This document shows positions 1 to 7,831 of a stretch of 32,350 bases of DNA, one piece after another. The stretch is taken from the NCBI GenBank assembly GCA_012520515.1, contig JAAYOD010000040.1, positions 1 through 32,350 of the forward strand, written 5' to 3'. Position 1 is the first letter of the stretch. The number at the start of each line of letters is the position of its first letter. The notes below the pieces were generated by a model. It ran no database searches. It was given only the letters and a program-made list of their open reading frames with translations, and was not told the origin of the DNA. The DNA comes from Clostridiales bacterium (GTDB lineage Bacteria > Bacillota > Clostridia > Christensenellales > DTU072). The position numbers and the translations under genes are program-made.

Positions 1-974
1 ATATCAGTAACTTCTTCAGGGCGCTCATCAACTAAAAGTACCATAAGATGCACTTCGGGATAGTTTGTGGTAATTGCGTTGGCTATCTTTTTTAGTATAG
101 TAGTTTTGCCAGCTTTAGGCGGGCTTACTATCATTGCTCTTTGCCCTTTTCCTATTGGCGCGACAATATCAATAGCTCTAATTGCAAAATCATTATTGGA
201 ATCTACTATTTCCAATCTATATCTTTCATTGGGGTAAATAGGTGTTAAAGAGTCAAAGTTTTTGCGGTTAAATGCGCTCTCTGGATTGCGGCCGTTTATT
301 TCTAGAATATTAACTACGCCTGCTGGACGGTTTTCAGTGGTTTTTCTTGTTTCGGCTTTTACCCAATCGCCCTTTCTAAGTCCGCTTCTTTTAATCTTTT
401 GCGCTGAAACATAGGAATCATGCTCACTAGAATCATAATTTTTTGCGCGCAAGAAACCATAACCGTCGGGCATAATCTCAAGCACTCCTTCTTTAACTTC
501 TAGCGGTCCTTGACTAGAATCTTCTTCGTTTTCTTCTTCTCTCTTTTTAAATTCTCTTCTTGGGAAATTTCTATTATTATTGTTGTTTTCTTTTTTCTTA
601 GTGTCAGCAGAAGCGGTTTTTACTTCTTCGCTTTCGCTTTCTTCAGTTTGCTCAAAGGCATTTTCTATGCTGGTGGTAAGCCCTTTAAGAATTTGGTCAT
701 TTTGTTCTATTACCGCGCGTATTATGTTGCTGTCTACGCCTTTATCTTCAAAAGTTACTGTGTCTTTTGGCGGACGCCCCCTTCTCCTTGCGGGGGTTGG
801 CTCAGGAGCGATGCCCTTTTTTATTTCTTCAAGGCGCGCAAGGCAGGCATTTATAAGATTTTCTTTACTCATACCTGTGGGAGATTGCACCTTTATATTG
901 CGTGCAAAGACTCTTAAAGCAGCCATGTTTTTTGCTTCAAGCTCTTTTCTTGTATTGTCTTGATAATCGGTCAT
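1..974 (-). CDS. rho: Transcription termination factor Rho (3' part beyond window edge)
   Basis: Rho is a hexameric RNA-dependent ATPase helicase that ends transcription. The visible 324 codons hold a helical N-terminal region (about 1-55), an AT-hook-like basic patch RRRGRPPK (63-70), a charged, Asn-rich linker (about 105-155), the cold-shock-like RNA-binding domain (about 157-225, with GYGFLR), and the start of the ATPase core with Walker A SPPKAGKTT (284-292) and the Rho signature VDERPEEVTD (315-324). The frame is open at the window edge, so the catalytic C-terminus is missing here only because the window ends. The start is set by a strong GGAGG about 5 bases upstream. No terminator separates it from the metallo-hydrolase gene upstream, so some read-through from prs is possible. 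The linker makes the N-terminus longer than in E. coli Rho. Identity is secure. Confidence 0.96.
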   Translation of the reverse strand, partial: MTDYQDNTRKELEAKNMAALRVFARNIKVQSPTGMSKENLINACLARLEEIKKGIAPEPTPARRRGRPPKDTVTFEDKGVDSNIIRAVIEQNDQILKGLTTSIENAFEQTEESESEEVKTASADTKKKENNNNNRNFPRREFKKREEENEEDSSQGPLEVKEGVLEIMPDGYGFLRAKNYDSSEHDSYVSAQKIKRSGLRKGDWVKAETRKTTENRPAGVVNILEINGRNPESAFNRKNFDSLTPIYPNERYRLEIVDSNNDFAIRAIDIVAPIGKGQRAMIVSPPKAGKTTILKKIANAITTNYPEVHLMVLLVDERPEEVTD

Positions 975-1047
975 CGTTTCCTCCGGTTATTTTGAAAAAA
1001 TGTTATTAAACTATTTAAAAAATTGTTATAATGCAGACTAATTTAGT

Positions 1048-1695
1048 TTATGCAAGTTGCATTAAAATTATATTCGGCTTACTTGTTTTTAATGTTTCTT
1101 TTGTGATTAACAAATCTTTAGTTGTATTTTTGATAATAACTTTCTTATCAAACAATGCAGTAAAATTGTCCACACTATCTATATCAAATACACAAAATGA
1201 ATTTTTATAATGCATAGGGATAACAATATTTGGCTTTAGCTTGTCCACATAAACTTTGGCTTGTTTGCTATCTATTGTGTAAGTTCCGCCCACAGGAATT
1301 AGTAAAATATCGGTATTACCTATACTGCTAGCGATATCGTCAGTGCAATCTTCTCCTATGTCCCCTAAGTGACATATGTTAAGTCCGTCTGTTTTAATTG
1401 TGGTTATGAGAGTTTTTCCTCTTAAATCTCCGCCCTTATTATCATGATAACGGTAAAAGGTATTAATCTTAATGTTATTGTAACAAAATTTACCCATTTT
1501 GTCAATTATTATTTGGGGAGATATGACATTCTCAACAGCTGAATGGTCCTTATGTCCGTGACTCAAGACCACGACATCAGCTGATACTTTAGTCATCTCT
1601 TTGCCGACATAACTGTCATAAGGGTCTACAAGCACACGGTCATTATTATCGTTGGTTAAAAGAAAGCACGAATGCCCAAGCCAATTAATAAGCAT
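1048..1695 (-). CDS. MBL-fold metallo-hydrolase (Lactamase_B_3 type)
   Basis: Small, 215-residue metallo-beta-lactamase-fold protein. The N-terminal GHSCFLL strand and the metal-binding motif SHGHKDHS (about residues 45-52, HxHxDH pattern) are intact. Later metal ligands are probably the LGDIGED Asp and the PMHYKN His. It resembles the short cytosolic UPF0173-like hydrolases; the substrate cannot be read from sequence. It starts 2 bases after the prs stop codon and has no good Shine-Dalgarno of its own, so it is probably translated by coupling from prs. That makes a nucleotide or phosphoribosyl link conceivable, but this is inference. Signal peptide and membrane segments are absent. Confidence 0.85.
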   Translation of the reverse strand: MLINWLGHSCFLLTNDNNDRVLVDPYDSYVGKEMTKVSADVVVLSHGHKDHSAVENVISPQIIIDKMGKFCYNNIKINTFYRYHDNKGGDLRGKTLITTIKTDGLNICHLGDIGEDCTDDIASSIGNTDILLIPVGGTYTIDSKQAKVYVDKLKPNIVIPMHYKNSFCVFDIDSVDNFTALFDKKVIIKNTTKDLLITKETLKTSKPNIILMQLA

Positions 1696-1697
1696 AA

Positions 1698-2852
1698 TTA
1701 TTTTTTCAACAAGGCATTTATACGCTCAGAACTGCTAAGCAAGTCTGCCACTGATTTGTTTTGGTTGCAGTACGCAATTATATAAGATATATATTTACTT
1801 AAATCGGCTTCTATATACCACTCTCTTGTTTTTAATGATGGATTTGTATAGGTAAGGTTGGTGCTTAATACTGCTGTAAACAAACCATCTTCATATGCTT
1901 GTTGGAATTTGTCTGTGCCTTCGGTAAATAATGCAAAGGTTGCGTTAAGGAAAATATTTTTTGCGCCGTTCTTTTTTAGATGGGTGCAAAGCTTAAGCAT
2001 ACTATCGCCTGTGGCAATAATATCGTCTGCCACAATTATATTCTTTCCTTTTACTGAGCTTCCTATATATTCGTGCGCCACAATGGGATTACGCCCATTT
2101 ACAATGGTAGAATAATCTCTTCTCTTGTAGAACATACCCATATCTACGCCTAGTACTGATGCATAATAGATATTTCTGTCAACTGCGCCTTCGTCGGGAG
2201 AAACGGCCATAAACTTGTCTTTGGTAAGTTCTAGGTTGGGGAAGTGTTTGGTTAGCGCTTTTAGTATTTGGTAAGTTGGGAAAAAGTTATCAAAGCCCAT
2301 AAGCGGTACTGCGTTTTGCACTCTAGGGTCATGGGCGTCAAAAGTGATAATTTCCTTAACTCCCATAGCATAAAGCTCTTGCAACATTTGCGCGCAATCA
2401 AGAGATTCTCTTGAAGTTCTCTTATGTTGGCGTCCGCCGTAAAGCAAGGGCATAACAACAGTTATTCTCTCTGCTTTGCCGCCTGCTGCGCCAATTATTC
2501 TTTTTAGGTCGGCGTAATGGTCGTCAGGCGACATGTGGTTAGCTCCACCAATCATATTATAGGTGCAGTGATAATTGCCTACATCAACTACAATATATAA
2601 ATCGCGTCCCCTTACGCTGTCTTTAATAACGGCTTTGCCGTCGCCTGTTGTAAAACGGGGGCAATCGCTATCAAGTATAAATGTATCTTTTTTTATGAAA
2701 TCTGCTTTTCTTTTGGATAAATCTCTGTTGTACCAATTTACTAAATAGTTGTCAATCTTGTTTCCTAAATCTTTTGCGCCCTCAAGAATGATAAGTCCTA
2801 ACGGGGCAACGGCGCTAGGAACATCAAAAACCTCTGTAAAAAAAGTAGGCAT
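1698..2852 (-). CDS. prs: Ribose-phosphate pyrophosphokinase (PRPP synthetase), long divergent type
   Basis: Makes PRPP from ribose 5-phosphate and ATP for purine, pyrimidine, NAD, His and Trp synthesis. At 384 residues it is longer than the usual 310-320. Family landmarks are present in altered form: the ATP loop appears as GGRQHKRTSRE (139-149), the His-containing loop as FDAHDPRVQNA (171-181), the catalytic-lysine flexible loop as YKRRD (242-246), and the PRPP-binding loop as VADDIIATGDSM (274-285; canonical members read DDIIDTGGT). The extra length is mainly at the N-terminus (about 1-80) and C-terminus (about 335-384). A GGAAGGGAGAG-type ribosome site lies just before the ATG. It is the first gene of an operon with the metallo-hydrolase and has a clear promoter upstream. 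Enzyme assignment is firm; allosteric behaviour may differ from classical Prs. Confidence 0.9.
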   Translation of the reverse strand: MPTFFTEVFDVPSAVAPLGLIILEGAKDLGNKIDNYLVNWYNRDLSKRKADFIKKDTFILDSDCPRFTTGDGKAVIKDSVRGRDLYIVVDVGNYHCTYNMIGGANHMSPDDHYADLKRIIGAAGGKAERITVVMPLLYGGRQHKRTSRESLDCAQMLQELYAMGVKEIITFDAHDPRVQNAVPLMGFDNFFPTYQILKALTKHFPNLELTKDKFMAVSPDEGAVDRNIYYASVLGVDMGMFYKRRDYSTIVNGRNPIVAHEYIGSSVKGKNIIVADDIIATGDSMLKLCTHLKKNGAKNIFLNATFALFTEGTDKFQQAYEDGLFTAVLSTNLTYTNPSLKTREWYIEADLSKYISYIIAYCNQNKSVADLLSSSERINALLKK

Positions 2853-2883
2853 TAGTACTCTCCCTTCCTAAAATTGTGATTTG

Positions 2884-2912
2884 ATTATAGCATAATTATC
2901 TTGCTTAAGCAA
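2884..2912 (-). promoter_or_regulatory. Sigma-A promoter of prs
   Basis: On the minus strand TTGCTT (2912-2907), a 17-base spacer and TATAAT (2889-2884) with an extended TGC before the -10. It lies about 30 bases ahead of the prs start codon. The -35 lies within a 12-base palindrome (2901-2912), which may be chance. Confidence 0.75.
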
Positions 2913-2925
2913 ACAAAATTACTGC

Positions 2926-2962
2926 TAAAAAAACAAGGACACTGCTATTATTTTGTGTCCTT
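2926..2962 (-). terminator. Rho-independent terminator after the ABC exporter operon
   Basis: On the minus strand an 8-bp stem AAGGACAC/GTGTCCTT with a 12-base loop is followed by G and a run of seven T. It starts 10 bases after the stop codon of the second exporter gene. Confidence 0.88.
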
Positions 2963-2971
2963 ATTTTGTTT

Positions 2972-4906
2972 TTATGTTTGTATAAAATCGCATATATTTT
3001 CGCTGTCCATATCTATATCATCCAGCACATCATCCATAGATTTTCCTTGGAACTGCGCTTTGTAAAGCTCACTATAAAAACCGCCTTTTGCCATCAGTGT
3101 TTCGTGGTTTCCTTGCTCTACCACATCGCCATGATTCATAACAAGTATAACCGCTGCGCTCTTTATGGTAGATAGCCTATGCGCTATTACAAAGCTTGTT
3201 CTGCCTTCCATCATAGCAAGCATTGCGCTTTGTATGTATTGTTCCGTTCTGGTGTCAACACTGCTGGTAGCTTCGTCCAAAATAATAATCTTGGGGTCTT
3301 TTAGTATGGCTCTAGCAATAGTGAGAAGTTGCTTTTGTCCTTGGCTAATGTTGCTTGCGTCGTCGTTAAGCTCGGTGTCGTATCCTTTTTCCATACTCAT
3401 AATAAATTCGTGAGCATGGGCTTTCTTGGCAGCTTCTATGATTTGTTCTCTAGTTGCGTTTTGACTGCCGTAAGCAATGTTTTCTGCCACTGTGCCCTTA
3501 AAGAGCCATGTATCTTGCAGTACCATGCCATATAGACTGCGCAAATCGTCCCTATGCATGTCGTTTATATCTACGCCGTCTATAAGTATACGCCCCGAAT
3601 CCACATCGTAAAAACGCATCAGCAAGTTGACTAAAGTGGTTTTGCCTGCGCCTGTCGGGCCTACAATAGCTATGCTTTCGGCAGCATTAACATGCAAGTT
3701 CAAATTGGTAATAAGTTTCTTTTCTTTGCAATAGCTAAACGCTACATTTTCAAATACAACTTCCCCTTTAAAGCTTGATACATCTCTATGCGGTTTTTCT
3801 TCCGACTGCTCTTCAAGGTCAAGCATCTTAAACACTCTTTCAGCGCTTGCAATAGCTGATTGTATCGTATTAGAGATATTGCTAACATTTTCAATGGGTT
3901 GCGCAAACTGGCGGGTGTATTGGATACACGCTTGTATATCGCCTATGCTGATAATGCCTAGTCCTGCTCTATATCCGCCAAATATACAAACTCCTACATA
4001 GCTTAAATTGTTGACAAGCTTTATACAAGGCAAGATTATGCCAGCTAAAAATTGCGCCTTACGGGTGGCTTTTAACAAAAGCTTGTTTGTTCTTTCAAAC
4101 TCTTTTATGCTGTCTTCTTGCTGATTAAAGAGCATTACTACCCTATGCCCTGCATACATCTCTTCAATGTGCCCATTTAGCTTTCCAATGAGCTGTTGCT
4201 GTCTTGCAAACTCTTTTTGACTTTGCTTTATTATTGCTCCGCTTACGGCAAAAAGGATAGGTACGCTAGTTAGCGTAATTGTGCTAAGCAGCCAGTCTAG
4301 ACGGAACATCATAAATAATACGCCGCCTACTGTCATAACCAAGATTATGATTTGATTAACGGTATCTTGCAGCGTTACTGCCACAAGCTCTATATCGTTA
4401 GTCATTCTAGATAGTATTTCGCCCGTTGTCGTTTGGTCATAGTATGATAGCGGTACTTTATCAAGTTTTAGCTTAACATCATAGCGCATACGCCTAACAA
4501 CTTGTTGCGCCATACTTGCTGCAATTAGTCCGCTAATAAATGTAAATATAGCATTTAGACAATATAATCCGCCTGCTGTCAAACAAATTTTGCCAACATA
4601 AGATAAGTCCACATCGTTAAAATACTGAATGCTTTCTACTAAGTGGTTGGTGACTTTCTTTAAGATATCGGGCACCCACACAGCAAACCATGCGCCTACT
4701 GCCGCTAGTATAATCATGCTGATAAGAGCAATCATTTGCGGACGCATATATTTTATTAGCCTAACTACCGTCTTGCCAAAATTCTCTGCACCTTGCACTT
4801 TGTCTATTTTAATAGAACTTGCGCCAAAAGCGCCTGACATATCCATTTTACCTACGGAAGAACACGGTTCTGCTTCTACTTTTACTATTTCTGGTTGCTC
4901 GTTCAT
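2972..4906 (-). CDS. Heterodimeric ABC exporter, permease-ATPase subunit with intact Walker/H motifs
   Basis: Type IV ABC exporter half-transporter of 644 residues. A 45-residue cytoplasmic N-terminal tail precedes a six-helix membrane domain (about 50-345) and an ATPase domain. Walker A is GPTGAGKTT (416-424), Walker B IIILDE (540-545) with the catalytic Glu, and the H-loop His is present in VIAHRLST (576). Its signature loop is ISQGQ (520-524) instead of LSGGQ. Paired with the degenerate Walker side of its partner, this predicts one active and one inactive ATP site, as in asymmetric multidrug or lipid exporters. The ATG overlaps the partner's stop codon (ATGA), so the two are translationally coupled. 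The substrate is unknown; the closest generic label is multidrug-type exporter. Confidence 0.93.
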   Translation of the reverse strand: MNEQPEIVKVEAEPCSSVGKMDMSGAFGASSIKIDKVQGAENFGKTVVRLIKYMRPQMIALISMIILAAVGAWFAVWVPDILKKVTNHLVESIQYFNDVDLSYVGKICLTAGGLYCLNAIFTFISGLIAASMAQQVVRRMRYDVKLKLDKVPLSYYDQTTTGEILSRMTNDIELVAVTLQDTVNQIIILVMTVGGVLFMMFRLDWLLSTITLTSVPILFAVSGAIIKQSQKEFARQQQLIGKLNGHIEEMYAGHRVVMLFNQQEDSIKEFERTNKLLLKATRKAQFLAGIILPCIKLVNNLSYVGVCIFGGYRAGLGIISIGDIQACIQYTRQFAQPIENVSNISNTIQSAIASAERVFKMLDLEEQSEEKPHRDVSSFKGEVVFENVAFSYCKEKKLITNLNLHVNAAESIAIVGPTGAGKTTLVNLLMRFYDVDSGRILIDGVDINDMHRDDLRSLYGMVLQDTWLFKGTVAENIAYGSQNATREQIIEAAKKAHAHEFIMSMEKGYDTELNDDASNISQGQKQLLTIARAILKDPKIIILDEATSSVDTRTEQYIQSAMLAMMEGRTSFVIAHRLSTIKSAAVILVMNHGDVVEQGNHETLMAKGGFYSELYKAQFQGKSMDDVLDDIDMDSENICDFIQT

Positions 4907-7614
4907 AGTCCCAGTTCCTCCTCACTCATTTGGCTTAAAGCAATGTCACGGTATACCTGACAGTTTCTTATCAGGTACTCATGCTTGCCCTTGCCGCGAA
5001 TTCTGCCATTATCTAGTACAATTATTTCGTCTGCGTCCATAATTGTGCCTATACGCTGCGCTACAATAATGGTAATACTATTTTGCGTTACGCTCTTAAG
5101 CGCTTGGCGCAACTTAGAATCCGTCTTAAAGTCAAGCGCGCTAAAGCTGTCGTCAAATATGTATATATCAGGACGGCGAATAATAGCTCTTGCTATGGAC
5201 AATCTTTGTTTTTGTCCGCCGCTAAAGTTTTGCCCGCCCTGTTCAACAATATGTTCAAGCTGTCCTTCTTTCTCTCTCACAAATGTGTCGCTTTGCGCAA
5301 TGCGTAACGCTTCCCACATTTCTTCTTCTGTGGCGTCTTCTTTGCCATAGCGCAAATTATCAGCTATCGTTCCGCTAAACAGCATACTCCTTTGTGGCAC
5401 AAAACCAAGTTTTTTACGCAAATCTTCCATAGGATAGGTACTAACTTCTTGTCCGTCCACCTTTAAGCTGCCGCTAGATATATCATAAAATCTTGGAATT
5501 AAATTAATAACGGAAGACTTTCCGCTTCCAGTTCCGCCCACAATGGCGGTCACTTTGCCCTTTTCGCACTTAAAGCTTATGCCTTCTAAAATATTGTTTT
5601 CGGCATTTTCGCAATACTTAAAGGATACATTATCAAATTCTATTGTGCCTGAACCGTCGCTTTGGTTCTGTGCGTCGGGTTTGTCTTGAATATCCACATC
5701 AGTGTCTAAAATCTGCAAAATTCTTTCAGCGGACGCTGACGCTCTTGGGAAAACAACTACTGCGCTTGCAACAAATACCATAGCCATAGCTATTTGTGTT
5801 ATGTATTGTGATACTTCTAGCATTTTGCCAACATCGGTTATGGACTTATCCGCCACTTGCTTTGCCGCTCTCCAGAATATGCCTACCGAAGCGCAGTTTA
5901 GACAAATGTTAATTAGCGGTACAAGCACAGCTGTATATCTTTGCAAAACTACTGCTGTCTTAGTCACGCTAACATTGACCTTGTTAAAACGCTCTTTTTC
6001 AAGCTCTTGCTTGTTAAAAGCGCGCACAACGCGTATGCCTGTAATGCCTTCACGCATAATTAAGGTAAGTTGGTCAACTTTTTTCTGAATTACTTTGAAA
6101 AGCGGTTGGCAAATCTTTGCTGCCACTCCTGCCGCTATAAATAATATAGGCAGTATGTATACTAGCACCATCGTCATAGATACATTGGCTCTAAATGAGA
6201 ATATAAATCCGCCAATTATGGTAACAGGTGCGCTTAATGTTGTCCTTAAAATCATAAGGAAAACATTTTGTATTTGATTAATATCGTTGGTAGAGCGTGT
6301 AACTAAGCTTGCAGTAGAGAATTTGTCAAACTCCACTAAAGAAAAAGATTCTACCTTGGTAAAGACCTTACTCCTTAATATCTTACTGAAAAATGATACT
6401 ATCTTGCTGCTAAAGAACATTGCAACGATAACACAAGCAGACGCAAATAAGGTAAGAAGAAGCATTTTTACTCCCCTATCTATTATAAAGGACATATTAG
6501 CTGTCTGAACGGTGATACCGTCAGGCGTTAGCCACTCTTCCGCAGTCTTGTCTTCTTTTTGACTAAGCGTTGCTGTGGTAGTGCCCACTTTGCTTAGCGA
6601 AATGATTTCTAATAACCTTTTAAAACCTGTGGATTCTTCGGTATTTTCACCAACGGCGATATCTATATCTTTTTGGTTCATGCCAAGTCTATTTCTTATC
6701 CATTTTTGTCCGTTTTCGTATTTATAGGCATACCCTAAAACCTTGTTGCACAAAATTATCTCATAGTCAGGAAAAGGTGTATATCTTAAAATTTCTTCAT
6801 CGTATACATATGTTAGCTGGCTTTTATCAAGCGCTTGACCGTAGGCGTTTACAGCTACCTTTACAGTGTTGCCGTTTTCGTCAAGCATGGTAGGAATGGG
6901 CAAAAGGTTGCCGTTTTCGCTGTGTTTCATGCATAATACTGCGCTTGTTAATAGCCTTTTTGCGTCTTCATTATCCCACACAGAAGAGCTATCTTTTTCA
7001 TCGCTGTCTTGGTCATAAATAGTCAAAAATGTCTTTATGTTTATAGAGCTTGACTTGGCGTTTAATAGCGACTCATAGTCTATTAGCTTGCCAATTGCCA
7101 TCTTTACCATTTCTTTGTCTTCTTCTTCATAATGCTCTATATAGTCATTTACAACAATTGTGGGGTCATTGTATTTTTGACGATATTTATCTTGTATTTT
7201 GTACATTTGGTAATCTTTAAGAGAATCCATAAAAGGCAGTAGAATTTCATTAAATAATTCTCTGCTGTCCTTAACGGGAATATCCATAAAATCAAAAGTT
7301 ATGGCAAAGGAATTAAATCTTTCATTCCAAACGGTTTTTAAGTCGGCGGTGGAAAAGCCGTCTTTCATTTCAAAAACAGGAATGGTATCTCTTTCAAAGC
7401 CTTCCATGTCGCCCGTAATGTCGATTTCTCCAAAGGGATTGAGCATAGTTTCGTGTTCATACATCGGTTCATAATCTAAAAATATTCCATCGTTGATTAT
7501 GTCACTCATCATACCTGGTAGGTATAATTCAGCCATAGCGCCTGACGCTAGCAGTATTACTGCAAGAATGAATATACCCAGCACTGGCTTTAAGTTTTTG
7601 AATAACCGAAACAT
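4903..7614 (-). CDS. Heterodimeric ABC exporter, degenerate-site subunit with large extra domain after TM1
   Basis: A 903-residue partner of the downstream exporter subunit; ordinary members are about 570-650. TM1 (about 10-32) is followed by a hydrophilic, acidic stretch of about 335 residues (about 45-380), then TM2 (about 383-402) and the remaining helices up to about 625. By the exporter topology this insert replaces the first extracellular loop and should lie outside the membrane. ATPase motifs: Walker A GGTGSGKSS (693-701), signature FSGGQ (797-801), Walker B IYIFDD (817-822) with Asp in place of catalytic Glu, and H-loop Gln in VAQRIGT (853) in place of His. This is the classical degenerate-site pattern. 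Promoter and operator-like repeat lie upstream. The insert matches no family I recognise. Confidence 0.92.
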   Translation of the reverse strand: MFRLFKNLKPVLGIFILAVILLASGAMAELYLPGMMSDIINDGIFLDYEPMYEHETMLNPFGEIDITGDMEGFERDTIPVFEMKDGFSTADLKTVWNERFNSFAITFDFMDIPVKDSRELFNEILLPFMDSLKDYQMYKIQDKYRQKYNDPTIVVNDYIEHYEEEDKEMVKMAIGKLIDYESLLNAKSSSINIKTFLTIYDQDSDEKDSSSVWDNEDAKRLLTSAVLCMKHSENGNLLPIPTMLDENGNTVKVAVNAYGQALDKSQLTYVYDEEILRYTPFPDYEIILCNKVLGYAYKYENGQKWIRNRLGMNQKDIDIAVGENTEESTGFKRLLEIISLSKVGTTTATLSQKEDKTAEEWLTPDGITVQTANMSFIIDRGVKMLLLTLFASACVIVAMFFSSKIVSFFSKILRSKVFTKVESFSLVEFDKFSTASLVTRSTNDINQIQNVFLMILRTTLSAPVTIIGGFIFSFRANVSMTMVLVYILPILFIAAGVAAKICQPLFKVIQKKVDQLTLIMREGITGIRVVRAFNKQELEKERFNKVNVSVTKTAVVLQRYTAVLVPLINICLNCASVGIFWRAAKQVADKSITDVGKMLEVSQYITQIAMAMVFVASAVVVFPRASASAERILQILDTDVDIQDKPDAQNQSDGSGTIEFDNVSFKYCENAENNILEGISFKCEKGKVTAIVGGTGSGKSSVINLIPRFYDISSGSLKVDGQEVSTYPMEDLRKKLGFVPQRSMLFSGTIADNLRYGKEDATEEEMWEALRIAQSDTFVREKEGQLEHIVEQGGQNFSGGQKQRLSIARAIIRRPDIYIFDDSFSALDFKTDSKLRQALKSVTQNSITIIVAQRIGTIMDADEIIVLDNGRIRGKGKHEYLIRNCQVYRDIALSQMSEEELGL

Positions 7615-7627
7615 CCTATTACCGACT

Positions 7628-7646
7628 GTATTTTTTGAAAAAATAC
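7628..7646 (-). repeat. Perfect hairpin in the ABC exporter leader
   Basis: A 19-base inverted repeat with 9-bp arms (GTATTTTTT/AAAAAATAC) and a one-base centre sits between the AAAGGAAG motif and the ATG of the first exporter gene. In RNA the inner A-U pairs would open to form the loop. It could place the Shine-Dalgarno nearer the start codon; no closer good ribosome site is seen. Confidence 0.5.
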
Positions 7647-7687
7647 TTCCTTTTGTTTATTTTGAAAAAAGGCGCTAATATACTTAG

Positions 7688-7704
7688 ATACTAACATTTA
7701 GTAT
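7688..7704. promoter_or_regulatory. Operator-like inverted repeat at the ABC exporter start site
   Basis: Perfect 7-bp arms ATACTAA/TTAGTAT around a 3-base centre. It overlaps the edge of the -10 box and the expected transcription start, the usual place for a repressor operator. No regulator gene is adjacent in the window. Confidence 0.5.
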
Positions 7705-7731
7705 TATAGTATATAATAAGATAAATTGCAA
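7703..7731 (-). promoter_or_regulatory. Sigma-A promoter of the ABC exporter operon
   Basis: Minus-strand TTGCAA (7731-7726), 17-base spacer, consensus TATAAT (7708-7703). The start site would fall near 7696, leaving an untranslated leader of about 80 bases. Confidence 0.8.
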
Positions 7732-7784
7732 TACCTTTTTATATTTTGTGCGCCACTAAATTTATGAAAAAACTACAAAAAATA

Positions 7785-7819
7785 TTAAAAAAGCGACAAG
7801 CAAAATATTGCCTGCCGCT
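7785..7819 (-). terminator. Rho-independent terminator after gpmI
   Basis: On the minus strand a 12-bp stem (AGCGGCAGGCAA pairing with TTGCTTGTCGCT, two G-U pairs) with a short AT loop is followed by a T run. It lies 12 bases after the gpmI stop and closes the glycolytic operon. Confidence 0.88.
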
Positions 7820-7831
7820 CTATTCCAACCT

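Noticed and set aside
510-963. Plus-strand open frames opposite rho
   Set aside because: They are antisense to a clear Rho coding frame, have Phe/Ser-rich composition typical of shadows, and lack ribosome sites.
2901-2912. Palindrome TTGCTTAAGCAA at the prs -35 as an operator
   Set aside because: Too short and partly explained by the -35 hexamer; no second copy nearby.
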